A DNA stretch of 64,000 nt, from positions 124,001 to 188,000 of the forward strand of contig NZ_QKZL01000005.1 in NCBI RefSeq assembly GCF_003253995.1, in the 5' to 3' direction. Source of the DNA: Palleronia aestuarii (GTDB lineage: Bacteria; Pseudomonadota; Alphaproteobacteria; Rhodobacterales; Rhodobacteraceae). Of this stretch, positions 17,509 to 25,834 are shown one piece after another; position 1 is the first letter of the stretch; every line of letters starts with the position of its first letter. The notes below the pieces were generated by a model, which was not told where the DNA came from, searched no databases, and saw nothing but the letters and a program-made list of their open reading frames with translations. The position numbers were made by a program, and so were the translations under genes.

Positions 17509-18362
17509 GCCGTGCGGCCGCCGCGCGCCATGCAATAGAGCCCGTCCACCGCCTTGCGCCAGCCGGGCCTTGGGGAGGGCACGCGCCAATCCCGCTCCAT
17601 CTGCCGCAGGAGACGCTCGTAAGGGCCCATCATCAGAAGCGCCGGGGCGAGGCGGACCCGACCGTGCGGCGCCACGTCGCGTGCCGCCTCGCGGAAGGCG
17701 GCCCTGGCACGGCGGCCGAGCTCGGCGCGGGCCAGGGGAAGGTTCGGCGCGGCGGCGATCCGCGCGGGATCGGCCGGAACGCCGGTCAGCACGAGGACCT
17801 CGCGCGGAATGTAGATGCGGCCCATCCCGGCATCCTCCTCCACGTCGCGCAGGATGTTGGTAAGCTGCATCGCTTCGGCGAGGGCGAGGGCGAACCGCTC
17901 GGAGGGTGCGCCGCGCCAGGCGCCGAAAATGCGCATGCTGAGAAGCCCGACCGCACCCGCGACCCGCCGGATATACCGGTCGAGCACCTCGCCCGTGGGT
18001 GCCACGATCGGCTCGATGTCCATCCGCATCCCGTCGAGGACCAGATGGAACTCCGCCTCCGGCAGGTCGAAGCGCTGCGCCGCGATCTCGAGCTTGGCGC
18101 CGAGAGGCGTCTCGGGGCGGCCGGCGAAGACGGCGGTGATCTCGTCCTCCCAGAAGGCCAAGCGCGCGGCCTTAAGGTCGGGCGTGCCCGCGCCGTCGAC
18201 GATGTCGTCGACGATGCGGCAGAATGCGTAGGTGGCGTAGATCGCCTCCCGCCGTGCGGCGGGCAGCACGCGCATGCCGTAGCGGAAGGAGGAGCCGGAC
18301 CCGGCGACGATCTCCTCGAGGCTCCGCTGCCGCCAGATTTCCGGGAGCGATCCGTCCTTCAC
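17505..18362 (-). CDS. hpnD: Presqualene diphosphate synthase
   Basis: The 285-residue protein belongs to the squalene/phytoene synthase family and has both Mg-diphosphate motifs: DDIVD at residues 52-56 and DVEED at 173-177 (NILRDVEEDAGMGRIYIP). The sequence SSFRYGMRVLPAARREAIYATYAFCR is HpnD-like. HpnD condenses two farnesyl diphosphates to presqualene diphosphate. The start is GTG at 18362, overlapping the hpnC stop as GTGA; a longer upstream frame would lie inside hpnC and is not coding. It is the middle gene of hpnC-hpnD-hpnE. Confidence 0.88.
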   Translation of the reverse strand: MKDGSLPEIWRQRSLEEIVAGSGSSFRYGMRVLPAARREAIYATYAFCRIVDDIVDGAGTPDLKAARLAFWEDEITAVFAGRPETPLGAKLEIAAQRFDLPEAEFHLVLDGMRMDIEPIVAPTGEVLDRYIRRVAGAVGLLSMRIFGAWRGAPSERFALALAEAMQLTNILRDVEEDAGMGRIYIPREVLVLTGVPADPARIAAAPNLPLARAELGRRARAAFREAARDVAPHGRVRLAPALLMMGPYERLLRQMERDWRVPSPRPGWRKAVDGLYCMARGGRTA

Positions 18363-19225
18363 GGCAAACCGCCGATCATCGCCCGCGGCTGCGGTCGGCG
18401 CAGGCAGGCGGCCGCTCCGCGGATCGCGGCCCCGGCGAAATCCGTTCGCCCCGGCGCGACCCGACCCGCCATCGGATCGGCGCGGCACAGCCGGTCGTGA
18501 AGCCGCGTGGCCAAAAAGTGGATCGCCCGTACCTCGCCCGAGAGGCGGCGCGAGGCGAGGAGTGCCGGGAGTTCGGCCGCGCGGTGCAGCAGCCCGGCGG
18601 CCCGGCACAGGGCGTCGTCGATCGCCGCTCGCAATGCGGGCGACGCGTGGTTCTCGCGCAACGCTGCTTCAGAGTGCGGGAGAAGGTCTTCGGGCATGTA
18701 GATGCGGTCGAGCTCCCGGAAGTCCCGGCCGAGGTCCTGCAGGTGGTTGAGGATCTGCAATGCCGTGCAGAGCGCGTCGGACGGGGCATGCGTACTCGGC
18801 GCCTCGCCATGGAGATCGAGCAGGAACCGTCCGACCGGATCGGCCGACATCCGGCAATAGGCCAGCAGCTCCTCCCAGGTGGCGTAGCGGGTCTTGATCG
18901 CATCTTGCCGAAAGGCCCCGAGAAGCGCGCGGGCATGCCGCACGCCCTCTGCATGGCCCGTCGTCTCGAGTGTTTCCCGAAGCGTACGGGCCACCGGTTC
19001 GCCGGCTGGAGTGCCGTCCAGACCCCGATCGAACTCCCCGAGCCGCGCGAGCTTCGCGTCCGCTGTGAGGTTCGGGTCGTCGGCGACATTGTCGGCGCGC
19101 CGTGCGAATCCGTAGAACGCGTGGACGATCGGCCGCAAGTCGCGGCGAAGGAGCAACGATCCCACCGGGAAATTTTCGGATTTCATCGCGGTCGTTTCGA
19201 TCACGGCTGTACCATTTCGTCGCAT
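18359..19225 (-). CDS. hpnC: Hydroxysqualene synthase
   Basis: The protein is up to 288 residues and belongs to the squalene/phytoene synthase family. HpnC features are ENFPVGSLLLRRDLRPIVHAFYGFARRADNVADD near the N-terminus, with DNVAD at 45-49, and DLGRD at 164-168 followed by IYMP. HpnC converts presqualene diphosphate to hydroxysqualene. The start could be ATG 19225, a GTG at 19204, or ATG 19186 just before KSENFPV; homologues begin about 10 residues before ENFP, so a downstream start is possible. It heads the leftward operon opposite the carotenoid operon. Confidence 0.87.
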   Translation of the reverse strand: MRRNGTAVIETTAMKSENFPVGSLLLRRDLRPIVHAFYGFARRADNVADDPNLTADAKLARLGEFDRGLDGTPAGEPVARTLRETLETTGHAEGVRHARALLGAFRQDAIKTRYATWEELLAYCRMSADPVGRFLLDLHGEAPSTHAPSDALCTALQILNHLQDLGRDFRELDRIYMPEDLLPHSEAALRENHASPALRAAIDDALCRAAGLLHRAAELPALLASRRLSGEVRAIHFLATRLHDRLCRADPMAGRVAPGRTDFAGAAIRGAAACLRRPQPRAMIGGLP

Positions 19226-19288
19226 GCTTTCATTGCCGGTCGTATTAAGTCTTCTTTTAACAGATCACGACGCCAAGGTTAGCAGACA
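19226..19288. promoter_or_regulatory. Divergent promoter region between hpnCDE and the carotenoid operon
   Basis: Only 63 bases separate hpnC from the DUF2141 gene. This stretch is clearly richer in A and T than its surroundings (TATTAAGTCTTCTTTTAAC). It must hold promoters for both operons, which suggests joint control of squalene supply and pigment formation. I could not assign a confident -35/-10 pair or a known operator such as the TGT-N12-ACA box of photosynthesis genes. Confidence 0.5.
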
Positions 19289-19741
19289 ATGGAGAAGCGA
19301 CCATTCCCCGTGCTCAGAGAACGTGGCCAGTCCCTTCTTCTGGCACTTTTTGCGACCTTATGTCTCGGAAGTGCCGCGTCGGCGGCCGACGTCTCGGTCC
19401 TCGTAGACGGGCTGCGGGGCGAGGTGGGGCTGTTGCGCGTGGCGATCTGTACGCAGGGCGACTTCCTGACGGCCAAGTGCGCGATCACGGCTTCGGCACC
19501 CGCGCCGCAGGGAAAGGTGCGGCTTTCCGACGTCCCCGCGGGACAATACGCGATTCAGGCCTACCATGACGAGAATTCCAATGGGCGGCTGGACCGTAAT
19601 ATGCTGGGACGGCCGATGGAGGGGATGGCATTCAGCCGCGACGCGCCGATGCGCTTCGGCCCGCCGCGCTACGCGGATGCGGTTGTGACGATCCCCGAGA
19701 CCGGCGGTACGACGACGATGACCATGAGGTACTTCCGATGA
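19289..19741 (+). CDS. Secreted DUF2141 domain protein
   Basis: The 150-residue protein has a signal peptide (LLLALFATLCLGSAASAA, cleavage near residue 33). A single DUF2141 domain follows: GEVGLLRVAICTQGDF, VPAGQYAIQAYHDENSNGRLDRNMLG, then a glycine/threonine-rich C-terminus. The DENSNGRLD segment resembles a calcium-binding loop and is characteristic of the family. Function is unknown. It is the first gene of the carotenoid operon and its stop overlaps crtN as ATGA. A periplasmic protein tied to a pigment operon could handle or anchor the pigment at the envelope, which is speculation. Confidence 0.85.
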   Translation: MEKRPFPVLRERGQSLLLALFATLCLGSAASAADVSVLVDGLRGEVGLLRVAICTQGDFLTAKCAITASAPAPQGKVRLSDVPAGQYAIQAYHDENSNGRLDRNMLGRPMEGMAFSRDAPMRFGPPRYADAVVTIPETGGTTTMTMRYFR

Positions 19742-21294
19742 ACATGTCCATGTCCACCCGATCGCGTGATGTCGTCGTCATCGGCGCGGGGCCGGGCGGG
19801 CTCGCGTCCGCCATGCTCCTGCGGGCCGCTGGCGCCAAGGTCACCGTGCTCGAGCGCGGGGACCAGGTCGGCGGGCGAACCGGCGTCATCCGCCAGGACG
19901 GTTACACGTTCGACGTGGGGCCGACCTTCTTCCTCTATCCCGAGGTCCTGCGCGAGATCTTCTCTGCCTGCGGTCGCTCCTTCGATGCGGAAGTCGAGAT
20001 GACGCGGCTCGAGCCGATGTACCGCCTGCAATTCGACGACGGCACCATCGTGGAGGCGACCGCGGACGTGGAGCGCCTGACCGAGCAGGTGGCGCGGATC
20101 GATCCCGAGGACGCGAAGAACGTCGCGCCCTATCTTGCGGAGAACAAGGCGAAGTTCGACGTCTTCCGGCCGATCCTGCAACGGCCCTTCCACAATCTCG
20201 GCTCGCTGATGAAGCCAGACATGGCGCGCGCCATGCCGCTCTTCCGCCCGTGGCTCACCGTCGATCAGGATCTGCGCCGCTGGTTCAAGAACCCCGATGT
20301 GCGGCTCGCCTTCTCGTTCCAGTCGAAATACCTGGGGATGTCCCCCTTCAAGTGTCCCTCGCTCTTCACGATCGTGGCCCATGTGGAATACGGCTTCGGC
20401 GTCTTCCACCCCACGGGCGGCGTGAACGCGATCCCGCGCGCCATGGCACGGGTCGCGCGGGAGATGGGCGTGGACATCCGCCTGTCGGAGCCGGTCGAGC
20501 GGCTGACCTTCGAGGGGCGGCGCGCGACGGGCGCGATCACCAAGGGGGGCACCTATCCGGCCGACGCGGTGGTGGTGAACGGCGATTTCGCGAGCACGAT
20601 CCAGCAGATCGTCCCCGACAAGCTGCGCCGACGCTGGACCGACAAGAAGATCGCGTCGAAGAAATATTCCTGTTCGACCTTCATGCTCTATCTCGGGCTC
20701 GAGGGGCAGTTCCCGGACATGCACCACCACACGATCTTCCTTTCGAATGACTACCTCACGAACATCCGGGAGATCGACGCGGGCGATGCCCCGAAGGAGC
20801 CCACGATCTACGTGCAGAACGCCTCCGTCACCGATCCGACGCTGGCCCCCGAAGGGCATTCGGCGCTCTACGTCCTCGTCCCCGTGGGCAATCTCAACGG
20901 CAACACGGACTGGAAGACGCTGGCGCCGCTCTATCGCGAGAAGATCCTGACCCGGCTCGAGCGGCTCTGCGGCCACGATATCCGACCGAAAATCAGAACG
21001 GAGCTGATGTTCACGCCCGAAGATTGGCAGGCGCAGCAAGGCGTCTATCGCGGCGCCACCTTCAACCTCGCGCATAATCTCGGGCAGATGCTGCACTGGC
21101 GGCCGCGCAACCGGTTCGAGGACGTGGACGGCGTCTATCTCACGGGCGGCGGCACCCATCCCGGATCGGGCCTGCCCACGATCTTCGAGAGTGCCAAGAT
21201 CGCGAGCAAGCTTGCCGCGGATGATCTGGGCCTCGACCGCGCCGGCACGATCCCCGACATTCGCCCCGCACAGGAAGAGGAGATCGCGGAATGA
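19738..21294 (+). CDS. crtN: CrtN-like diapophytoene/squalene desaturase
   Basis: The 518-residue protein belongs to the CrtI/CrtN amine-oxidase-like desaturases. It has the FAD motif DVVVIGAGPGGLASAMLLRAAGAKVTVLE at the N-terminus, DVGPTFFLYPEVLREIFSACG near residue 60, KYSCSTFMLYLGLEG near 308, and the C-terminal GGTHPGSGLPTIFESAKIAS. Those C-terminal and mid-protein segments resemble staphylococcal CrtN, which desaturates C30 diapophytoene. With HpnCDE upstream the substrate here is probably squalene or hydroxysqualene (inference). Start and stop overlap the neighbouring genes by four bases each. Confidence 0.82.
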   Translation: MNMSMSTRSRDVVVIGAGPGGLASAMLLRAAGAKVTVLERGDQVGGRTGVIRQDGYTFDVGPTFFLYPEVLREIFSACGRSFDAEVEMTRLEPMYRLQFDDGTIVEATADVERLTEQVARIDPEDAKNVAPYLAENKAKFDVFRPILQRPFHNLGSLMKPDMARAMPLFRPWLTVDQDLRRWFKNPDVRLAFSFQSKYLGMSPFKCPSLFTIVAHVEYGFGVFHPTGGVNAIPRAMARVAREMGVDIRLSEPVERLTFEGRRATGAITKGGTYPADAVVVNGDFASTIQQIVPDKLRRRWTDKKIASKKYSCSTFMLYLGLEGQFPDMHHHTIFLSNDYLTNIREIDAGDAPKEPTIYVQNASVTDPTLAPEGHSALYVLVPVGNLNGNTDWKTLAPLYREKILTRLERLCGHDIRPKIRTELMFTPEDWQAQQGVYRGATFNLAHNLGQMLHWRPRNRFEDVDGVYLTGGGTHPGSGLPTIFESAKIASKLAADDLGLDRAGTIPDIRPAQEEEIAE

Positions 21295-22820
21295 GCACGA
21301 CCGGCATCATCGGCGGTGGATTGGGCGGACTGGCCGCAGCCTGCACGCTGGCCGCCCGCGGCCATGACGTCACGCTTCTGGAGCGCAATTCCTGGCTCGG
21401 CGGCAAGGCGGCCGTGCTCGAACGCGACGGATTCCGCTTCGACATGGGGCCGACGATCCTGACCATGCCGCGGGTGCTCGAGCGCATCTTCGCCGAGGCA
21501 GGACGCGAGCTGTCGGATTATCTCGACCTGCGCCGGCTCGACCCGCAATGGCGCTGCTTCTACGATGACGGCTCGGTGCTCGACCTCGCCGACGACCGGG
21601 AGACGATGCGCAGGACGTTGCAGGATTTCGCGCCGGGCGACGTGCAGGGATACGAGGATTTCCTGAAAGTCGCGAACCGCCTGTCGGAGGTGTCCGACCG
21701 CTTCTTCTTCTGGAAGTCGGTCGAGGATCTGCGCGACACGATGAACATGAAGACGTCGATGTCGCTCGCGACTCTCTCGGACGTCCTGTCGCTCCGGATG
21801 CACCGGACGGTCGCCGACCAGGTCAAGCGCAACGTGAAGGACAAGCGTCTCGCGCAGATGCTGGAACACTTCATCCAGTACGTGGGGTCGTCGCCGCTCG
21901 CGTCCCCTGCCGTGCTCTGCGGGATCGCGCAGATGCAGGTGGGCGAAGGGGTCTGGTACCCAATGGGCGGCACCCGCGCGGTGCCCCGCGCGCTGACGCG
22001 TCTCGCCGAGGATCTGGGCGTCACGTTCCGCACCGGCATCGAGGTCGAACGGATCGAGACCGAAGGCGGGCGTGCCACGGCTGTAATGGCCGCGGGCGGG
22101 GAGCGGATGGCCTTCGACCGGATCGTGTCGAACATGGACAGCGTGCGCACCTACCGCGAGCTTGTGGGCGGCACGGCCTGGGAGAACTTCCAGAAGGGCC
22201 GCAAGCGCGAGCCCGCCTGCTCGGGCGTCGTCCTCTATCTCGGGCTTGACCGTGCCTACGAGCATCTCGCGCACCACAATTTCGTCTTCTCGAACAACCC
22301 CGAGGACGAGTTCCGCGAGATCTATGACGAGGGCCAGCCCGCCGCCGATCCTACCGCCTATATCGCGGCACCCGCCCGGACGGAGCCCGGCGTGGCGCCC
22401 GAGGGGGGCGAGGCGCTCTACATCCTCGTCCATACGCCCTACCTGCGCGAGGGCCATGACTGGTCGAAGATGCTGCCCGAGTACCGCCGCACGATCCTCG
22501 ACAAGCTCAAGCGCACCGCGGGGATGGAAGATATCGAGGAGCGGATCGTCACCGAGGACGTACTGACGCCGCAGGATATCAACGACCGCTACAAGGTGCT
22601 CGACGGGGCGATCTACGGGCTCGTGAGCCACGGCAAGGTCAACGGCGCGTTCAAGCCCGGCAACCGCTCGCGGCAGGTGCCGGGCCTCTATCTCGCGGGC
22701 GGCTCCGCGCATCCGGGACCGGGCATGCCGATGGCGCTGATGTCGGGCTGGATCGCGGCCGACAGCCTGCACCAGGACGCGACTCGGAACACCGCGCCCC
22801 GCGATGTCGCGGCCGAGTGA
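21291..22820 (+). CDS. crtP: CrtP-like diapocarotenoid terminal oxidase
   Basis: The 509-residue protein is homologous to CrtN but closer to staphylococcal CrtP. Shared segments include GGGLGGLAAACTLAARGHDVTLLE, DMGPTILTMPRVLERIF, RRLDPQWRCFYDDGS, MLEHFIQYVGSSPLASPAVL, LAHHNFVFSN and GGSAHPGPGMPMALMSG. CrtP oxidises the terminal methyl of 4,4'-diaponeurosporene to the aldehyde, which an aldehyde dehydrogenase then converts to the acid. An aldehyde dehydrogenase gene is present at the end of this block. It overlaps crtN by ATGA and the acyltransferase gene by 17 bases. Confidence 0.83.
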   Translation: MSTTGIIGGGLGGLAAACTLAARGHDVTLLERNSWLGGKAAVLERDGFRFDMGPTILTMPRVLERIFAEAGRELSDYLDLRRLDPQWRCFYDDGSVLDLADDRETMRRTLQDFAPGDVQGYEDFLKVANRLSEVSDRFFFWKSVEDLRDTMNMKTSMSLATLSDVLSLRMHRTVADQVKRNVKDKRLAQMLEHFIQYVGSSPLASPAVLCGIAQMQVGEGVWYPMGGTRAVPRALTRLAEDLGVTFRTGIEVERIETEGGRATAVMAAGGERMAFDRIVSNMDSVRTYRELVGGTAWENFQKGRKREPACSGVVLYLGLDRAYEHLAHHNFVFSNNPEDEFREIYDEGQPAADPTAYIAAPARTEPGVAPEGGEALYILVHTPYLREGHDWSKMLPEYRRTILDKLKRTAGMEDIEERIVTEDVLTPQDINDRYKVLDGAIYGLVSHGKVNGAFKPGNRSRQVPGLYLAGGSAHPGPGMPMALMSGWIAADSLHQDATRNTAPRDVAAE

Positions 22821-23604
22821 GGCGCGGCGGGGCGACCCCATCGGCCTTCGATCGGAGGCGCTCGCGCAGTTCTTCGCGGGCGTGATGCGGCGGCAGATGC
22901 GCCGGTCCTTCCGGGCCGTGCGCCTCGCCCGTCCGGGTCTGCCGGATCTGCCGGAGGGACGTCCGCTCGTCGTCTACGCCAACCATCCGTCCTGGTGGGA
23001 CCCGGCGTTCTTCATCGTCCTCGCCGCGGGTCCCCTCGCCGCCCGGCAGAGCTATGGCGTCATCGACGCGGAGATGCTGGAGAAGTACCGCTTCATGGGC
23101 CGCATCGGCCTTTTCGGGGTGGAACGCGATGCGCGACGGGGCGGCGTGGAGTTCCTGCGCGTGGCGGGTCGGGTCCTTTCCGATCCGGCACGGATGCTCT
23201 GGATCACTGCGCAGGGAGAGTTCAACGATCCGCGTCAGCGGCCCGTCACGCTCAGGACCGGGCTCGCGCGCCTGATGATCCGCCATCCCGACATCGTCGC
23301 ATTGCCGCTGGCCGTCGAATACCCGTTCTGGACCGAAAAGCGGCCAGAGGCGCTCGCGCGGTTTGGCGAACCGGTTCTGCTGCGTGACGGGGAAAGCGCG
23401 GAGGCATTGAACGATCGCCTCGCCGCGGGTCTCGAAGCCAGCATGGACGCGCTTTCCGCGATGGCACGGAACCGGTCTCCCGCGGAGTTCGAGCGGATCC
23501 TGTCTGGAACCGCGGGCGTCGGTGGGGTCTATGGTGTATGGGGTCGCCTGAAGGCCGCCGCGACCGGCCGGCGCTACGTCGCCGAGCACATGGAGGAGAA
23601 CTGA
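22804..23604 (+). CDS. Lysophospholipid-type acyltransferase (LPLAT/PlsC family)
   Basis: The 266-residue protein has the acyltransferase catalytic motif H61-PSWW-D66 (HX4D) in VYANHPSWWDPAFF. The downstream substrate motif is ITAQGEFNDPRQRP in place of the usual PEGTR. The ATG at 22804 lies 17 bases inside crtP. Position suggests it acylates the glycosyl group of the C30 pigment, the role CrtO plays for staphyloxanthin, although S. aureus CrtO belongs to a different, smaller membrane family. General phospholipid acylation cannot be excluded. Confidence 0.75.
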   Translation: MSRPSEARRGDPIGLRSEALAQFFAGVMRRQMRRSFRAVRLARPGLPDLPEGRPLVVYANHPSWWDPAFFIVLAAGPLAARQSYGVIDAEMLEKYRFMGRIGLFGVERDARRGGVEFLRVAGRVLSDPARMLWITAQGEFNDPRQRPVTLRTGLARLMIRHPDIVALPLAVEYPFWTEKRPEALARFGEPVLLRDGESAEALNDRLAAGLEASMDALSAMARNRSPAEFERILSGTAGVGGVYGVWGRLKAAATGRRYVAEHMEEN

Positions 23605-23607
23605 GCC

Positions 23608-24729
23608 CTGACCGTCCTCGCGATCGTCTGCTTCGCCCTCGCCGCGCTCTATGCGGGCGTGACCTTCTGCAATCTCGCGATCTTCCGGGCGCCGCCCGCG
23701 TTGCGGCACGGCGATGCGCCACCCGTCTCGATCCTGATCCCCGCCCGTAACGAGGCAGCGAACATCGGCCCCGCGATCGATCATGCGCTCGCGGGCGGCG
23801 GAGAGATCGAGGTCGTGGTGCTCGACGACGGGTCGGACGACGGGACCGGTCGGATCGTGGAAGAGCGTGCCGCCTCCGATCCCCGCGTGCGGCTTCTTTC
23901 CGGAAAGGGCCTGCCCAAGGGCTGGAACGGCAAGCAGCATGCCTGCTTCACGCTCGCGCGCGCGGCGCGTCACGACGTGCTGCTCTTCGTCGATGCGGAC
24001 GTGCGCATCGCGCCCGGCGGCGCCGCGCGGATGGCGGCCCATCTCGCCGCGCGCGGGCTCGATCTCGTCAGCGGCTTTCCCCGACAGCGGACCGAAACCC
24101 TCGCGGAAAAGCTCGTGATCCCGCAGATCTTCGTCCTTCTCCTGGGCTATCTGCCCCTTCCGATGGCGCGCGCTTTCCCGAGCGAGGGGTTCGCGGCCGG
24201 GTGCGGGCAGCTCATGATGGTGCGCAAGGACGCCTATGTCCGGTCCGGCGGACATGCGGAGATCCGCACGACGATGCATGACGGGCTGATGTTGCCACGC
24301 CTGATGCGCCGGACGGGAGGACGGACCGACCTCGTCGACGCGACGCCGCTCGCCACCTGCCGGATGTACGAGACCTGGCCCGAGATATGGTCCGGTTTCT
24401 CGAAGAATGCGACCGAGGGAATGGCCAAGCCCGTGGCCTTGCCGGTCTGGACGATCCTGCTCCTCGGCGGTCACGTCCTGCCCTATCTGCTCGTCGTCTC
24501 GATCCTCCTGTCGGGAGGGACAGGACCGCTCGGCTGGTCGCTCGCGGCCCTCGTCCTCGTTCTGGCCGCGCGGCTCGCGACGGCGCTGGTGGTCCGTCAA
24601 TCCATGCTCTCCGTCCTGCTCCATCCCGTGGCGATCTGCATCGTCCTCGCCATCCAATGGAACGCGCTCGTCGGCGCGGGCCGAGGCCGAGGGCGGAGCT
24701 GGCGCGGCCGGACCTATGACGCGAGCTGA
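23608..24729 (+). CDS. Membrane glycosyltransferase family 2, CrtQ/HpnB-like
   Basis: The protein has the GT2 fold: VSILIPARNEAANIG, VVVLDDGSDDGTG, and the metal-binding FVDADVRI (DxD), then MHDGLMLPRLMRRTGG and MYETWPEIWSGFSKNATEGM. The C-terminal 120 residues form about four membrane helices. The reading frame fits a CTG start at 23608, which adds an N-terminal hydrophobic helix (LTVLAIVCFALAALYAGV) usual in this family; a GTG at 23659 is the alternative. In staphyloxanthin synthesis CrtQ glucosylates diaponeurosporenoic acid, and the same step is likely here. It overlaps the sulfotransferase gene by 14 bases. Confidence 0.8.
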   Translation: MTVLAIVCFALAALYAGVTFCNLAIFRAPPALRHGDAPPVSILIPARNEAANIGPAIDHALAGGGEIEVVVLDDGSDDGTGRIVEERAASDPRVRLLSGKGLPKGWNGKQHACFTLARAARHDVLLFVDADVRIAPGGAARMAAHLAARGLDLVSGFPRQRTETLAEKLVIPQIFVLLLGYLPLPMARAFPSEGFAAGCGQLMMVRKDAYVRSGGHAEIRTTMHDGLMLPRLMRRTGGRTDLVDATPLATCRMYETWPEIWSGFSKNATEGMAKPVALPVWTILLLGGHVLPYLLVVSILLSGGTGPLGWSLAALVLVLAARLATALVVRQSMLSVLLHPVAICIVLAIQWNALVGAGRGRGRSWRGRTYDAS

Positions 24730-25834
24730 CCGTCCGTTTCCCTGGCACCGCGCCTTCCATCCGCTCTGCGGGGCCGATCCGGTCACGCTCCTCGAGCTCG
24801 CGGCACGGCGGGGCGGGCCGTCTTTCTCCGCGTGGCCGACCTTCGCGGTCGCGGTCGCCTGCTCGCTCGTTCGCGCGCCCTTCACCCTCATCGAGGCGGG
24901 GCTCGACCGGTTCGCCCGTGCGCCGTCCCATCCGCCGGTCTTCGTCGTGGGTCATCCCCGGAGCGGCACGACGCATCTGCACAACGTCCTCGCCGCGTCG
25001 GGCGCCTTCGCGGTCGTGCCGCCGGTCATCGCGACCCTGCCCTGGGAGCGGCGGACGATCGGGCCCATCATGCGGCCCTTCGTCAACGCGCGGCTGCCCC
25101 GGACCCGGCTCATCGACGGGGTCGCGATGCATCCCGACGATCCGACCGAGGACGAGATCGGCCTCGCCAATGCCGGGCCGCTTTCCTATTTCCACGCGCT
25201 CTACTTTCCTCGCCGTTTCGCCGAGGATTACCGTGCCGGGCTTCTCCATCGCGGCACGCCCCGGCAGCGGGCGCGCCGCGAACGGGCGATGGCTTGGTAC
25301 GTGCGGACCATGGGCCGCCGCCGCGCCGCGCCGCTCCTTCTGAAGAACCCCGCCTATACCGCGCATGTCGATCTGCTCGTGCGGCTCTTCCCGGGCGCGA
25401 AGGTGATCCACATCCACCGCGACCCGGCGGAAGTCTTCGCCTCCGCGCGCCGGGCGCTCAGGATCGCGCTCGACGAGATGGCGTTGCAGGATCCGCGCGG
25501 TGTCGATCTCGACGCGGCGATCCTTGCGACCTATCCCGAACTCATGGCGGGCCTGCGCCGATCGAGCGCGGGGCTCGGCCCCGATACTTTTAGGGAGGTG
25601 GCGTTCGCGGACCTCGTCTCCGATCCCGCGCGGGTTATCGGTCGGCTCTGGGACGATCTGGGCCTGCCGGGCGGCGCGGAGGCGCGGACCCGCGCCGAGG
25701 CCTATTGCGACGCGCAGGCAGGCTACCGCTCGCGTGCGGGGGTGCTCGAGGCGCGCGAGCTTGCCGCGCTGCGCCGACGCTGGCCGGAGGAGTTCGCCGT
25801 CTACGGACGGCTCAGCGCAGCAGGAACCGGATGA
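24716..25834 (+). CDS. PAPS-dependent sulfotransferase family protein
   Basis: The 372-residue protein belongs to the Sulfotransfer_3-like group. The 5'-phosphosulfate loop is VFVVGHPRSGTTHLHNVL (PRSGTT at 81-86), and the 3'-phosphate site is IHIHRDPAEVFASARRA (R235, S243). A hydrophobic stretch at residues 42-60 may attach it to the membrane. It starts 14 bases inside the glycosyltransferase gene, so it is tightly tied to the C30 pigment operon. Sulfated C40 carotenoids are known from marine alphaproteobacteria; a sulfated C30 product is inferred and would be unusual. Its end overlaps the convergent aldehyde dehydrogenase by 23 bases. Confidence 0.82.
   Translation: MTRADRPFPWHRAFHPLCGADPVTLLELAARRGGPSFSAWPTFAVAVACSLVRAPFTLIEAGLDRFARAPSHPPVFVVGHPRSGTTHLHNVLAASGAFAVVPPVIATLPWERRTIGPIMRPFVNARLPRTRLIDGVAMHPDDPTEDEIGLANAGPLSYFHALYFPRRFAEDYRAGLLHRGTPRQRARRERAMAWYVRTMGRRRAAPLLLKNPAYTAHVDLLVRLFPGAKVIHIHRDPAEVFASARRALRIALDEMALQDPRGVDLDAAILATYPELMAGLRRSSAGLGPDTFREVAFADLVSDPARVIGRLWDDLGLPGGAEARTRAEAYCDAQAGYRSRAGVLEARELAALRRRWPEEFAVYGRLSAAGTG

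Noticed and set aside
18359-19225. Calling the two trans-prenyltransferase genes phytoene synthases (crtB)
   Set aside because: Two adjacent paralogues overlapping an HpnE-type oxidase, with ENFPV and HpnD-type segments, fit hpnC-hpnD-hpnE far better than C40 phytoene synthase.
19201-19288. A possible PpsR/CrtJ box (TGT-N12-ACA) upstream of the carotenoid genes
   Set aside because: A TGT occurs near 19208 but no ACA follows at the required spacing, and no photosynthesis gene is in the window.
22651-24891. Leftward 746-codon frame opposite crtP, the acyltransferase and the glycosyltransferase
   Set aside because: The coding evidence on the opposite strand (FAD, HX4D and GT2 motifs) is decisive; this frame has no family features.
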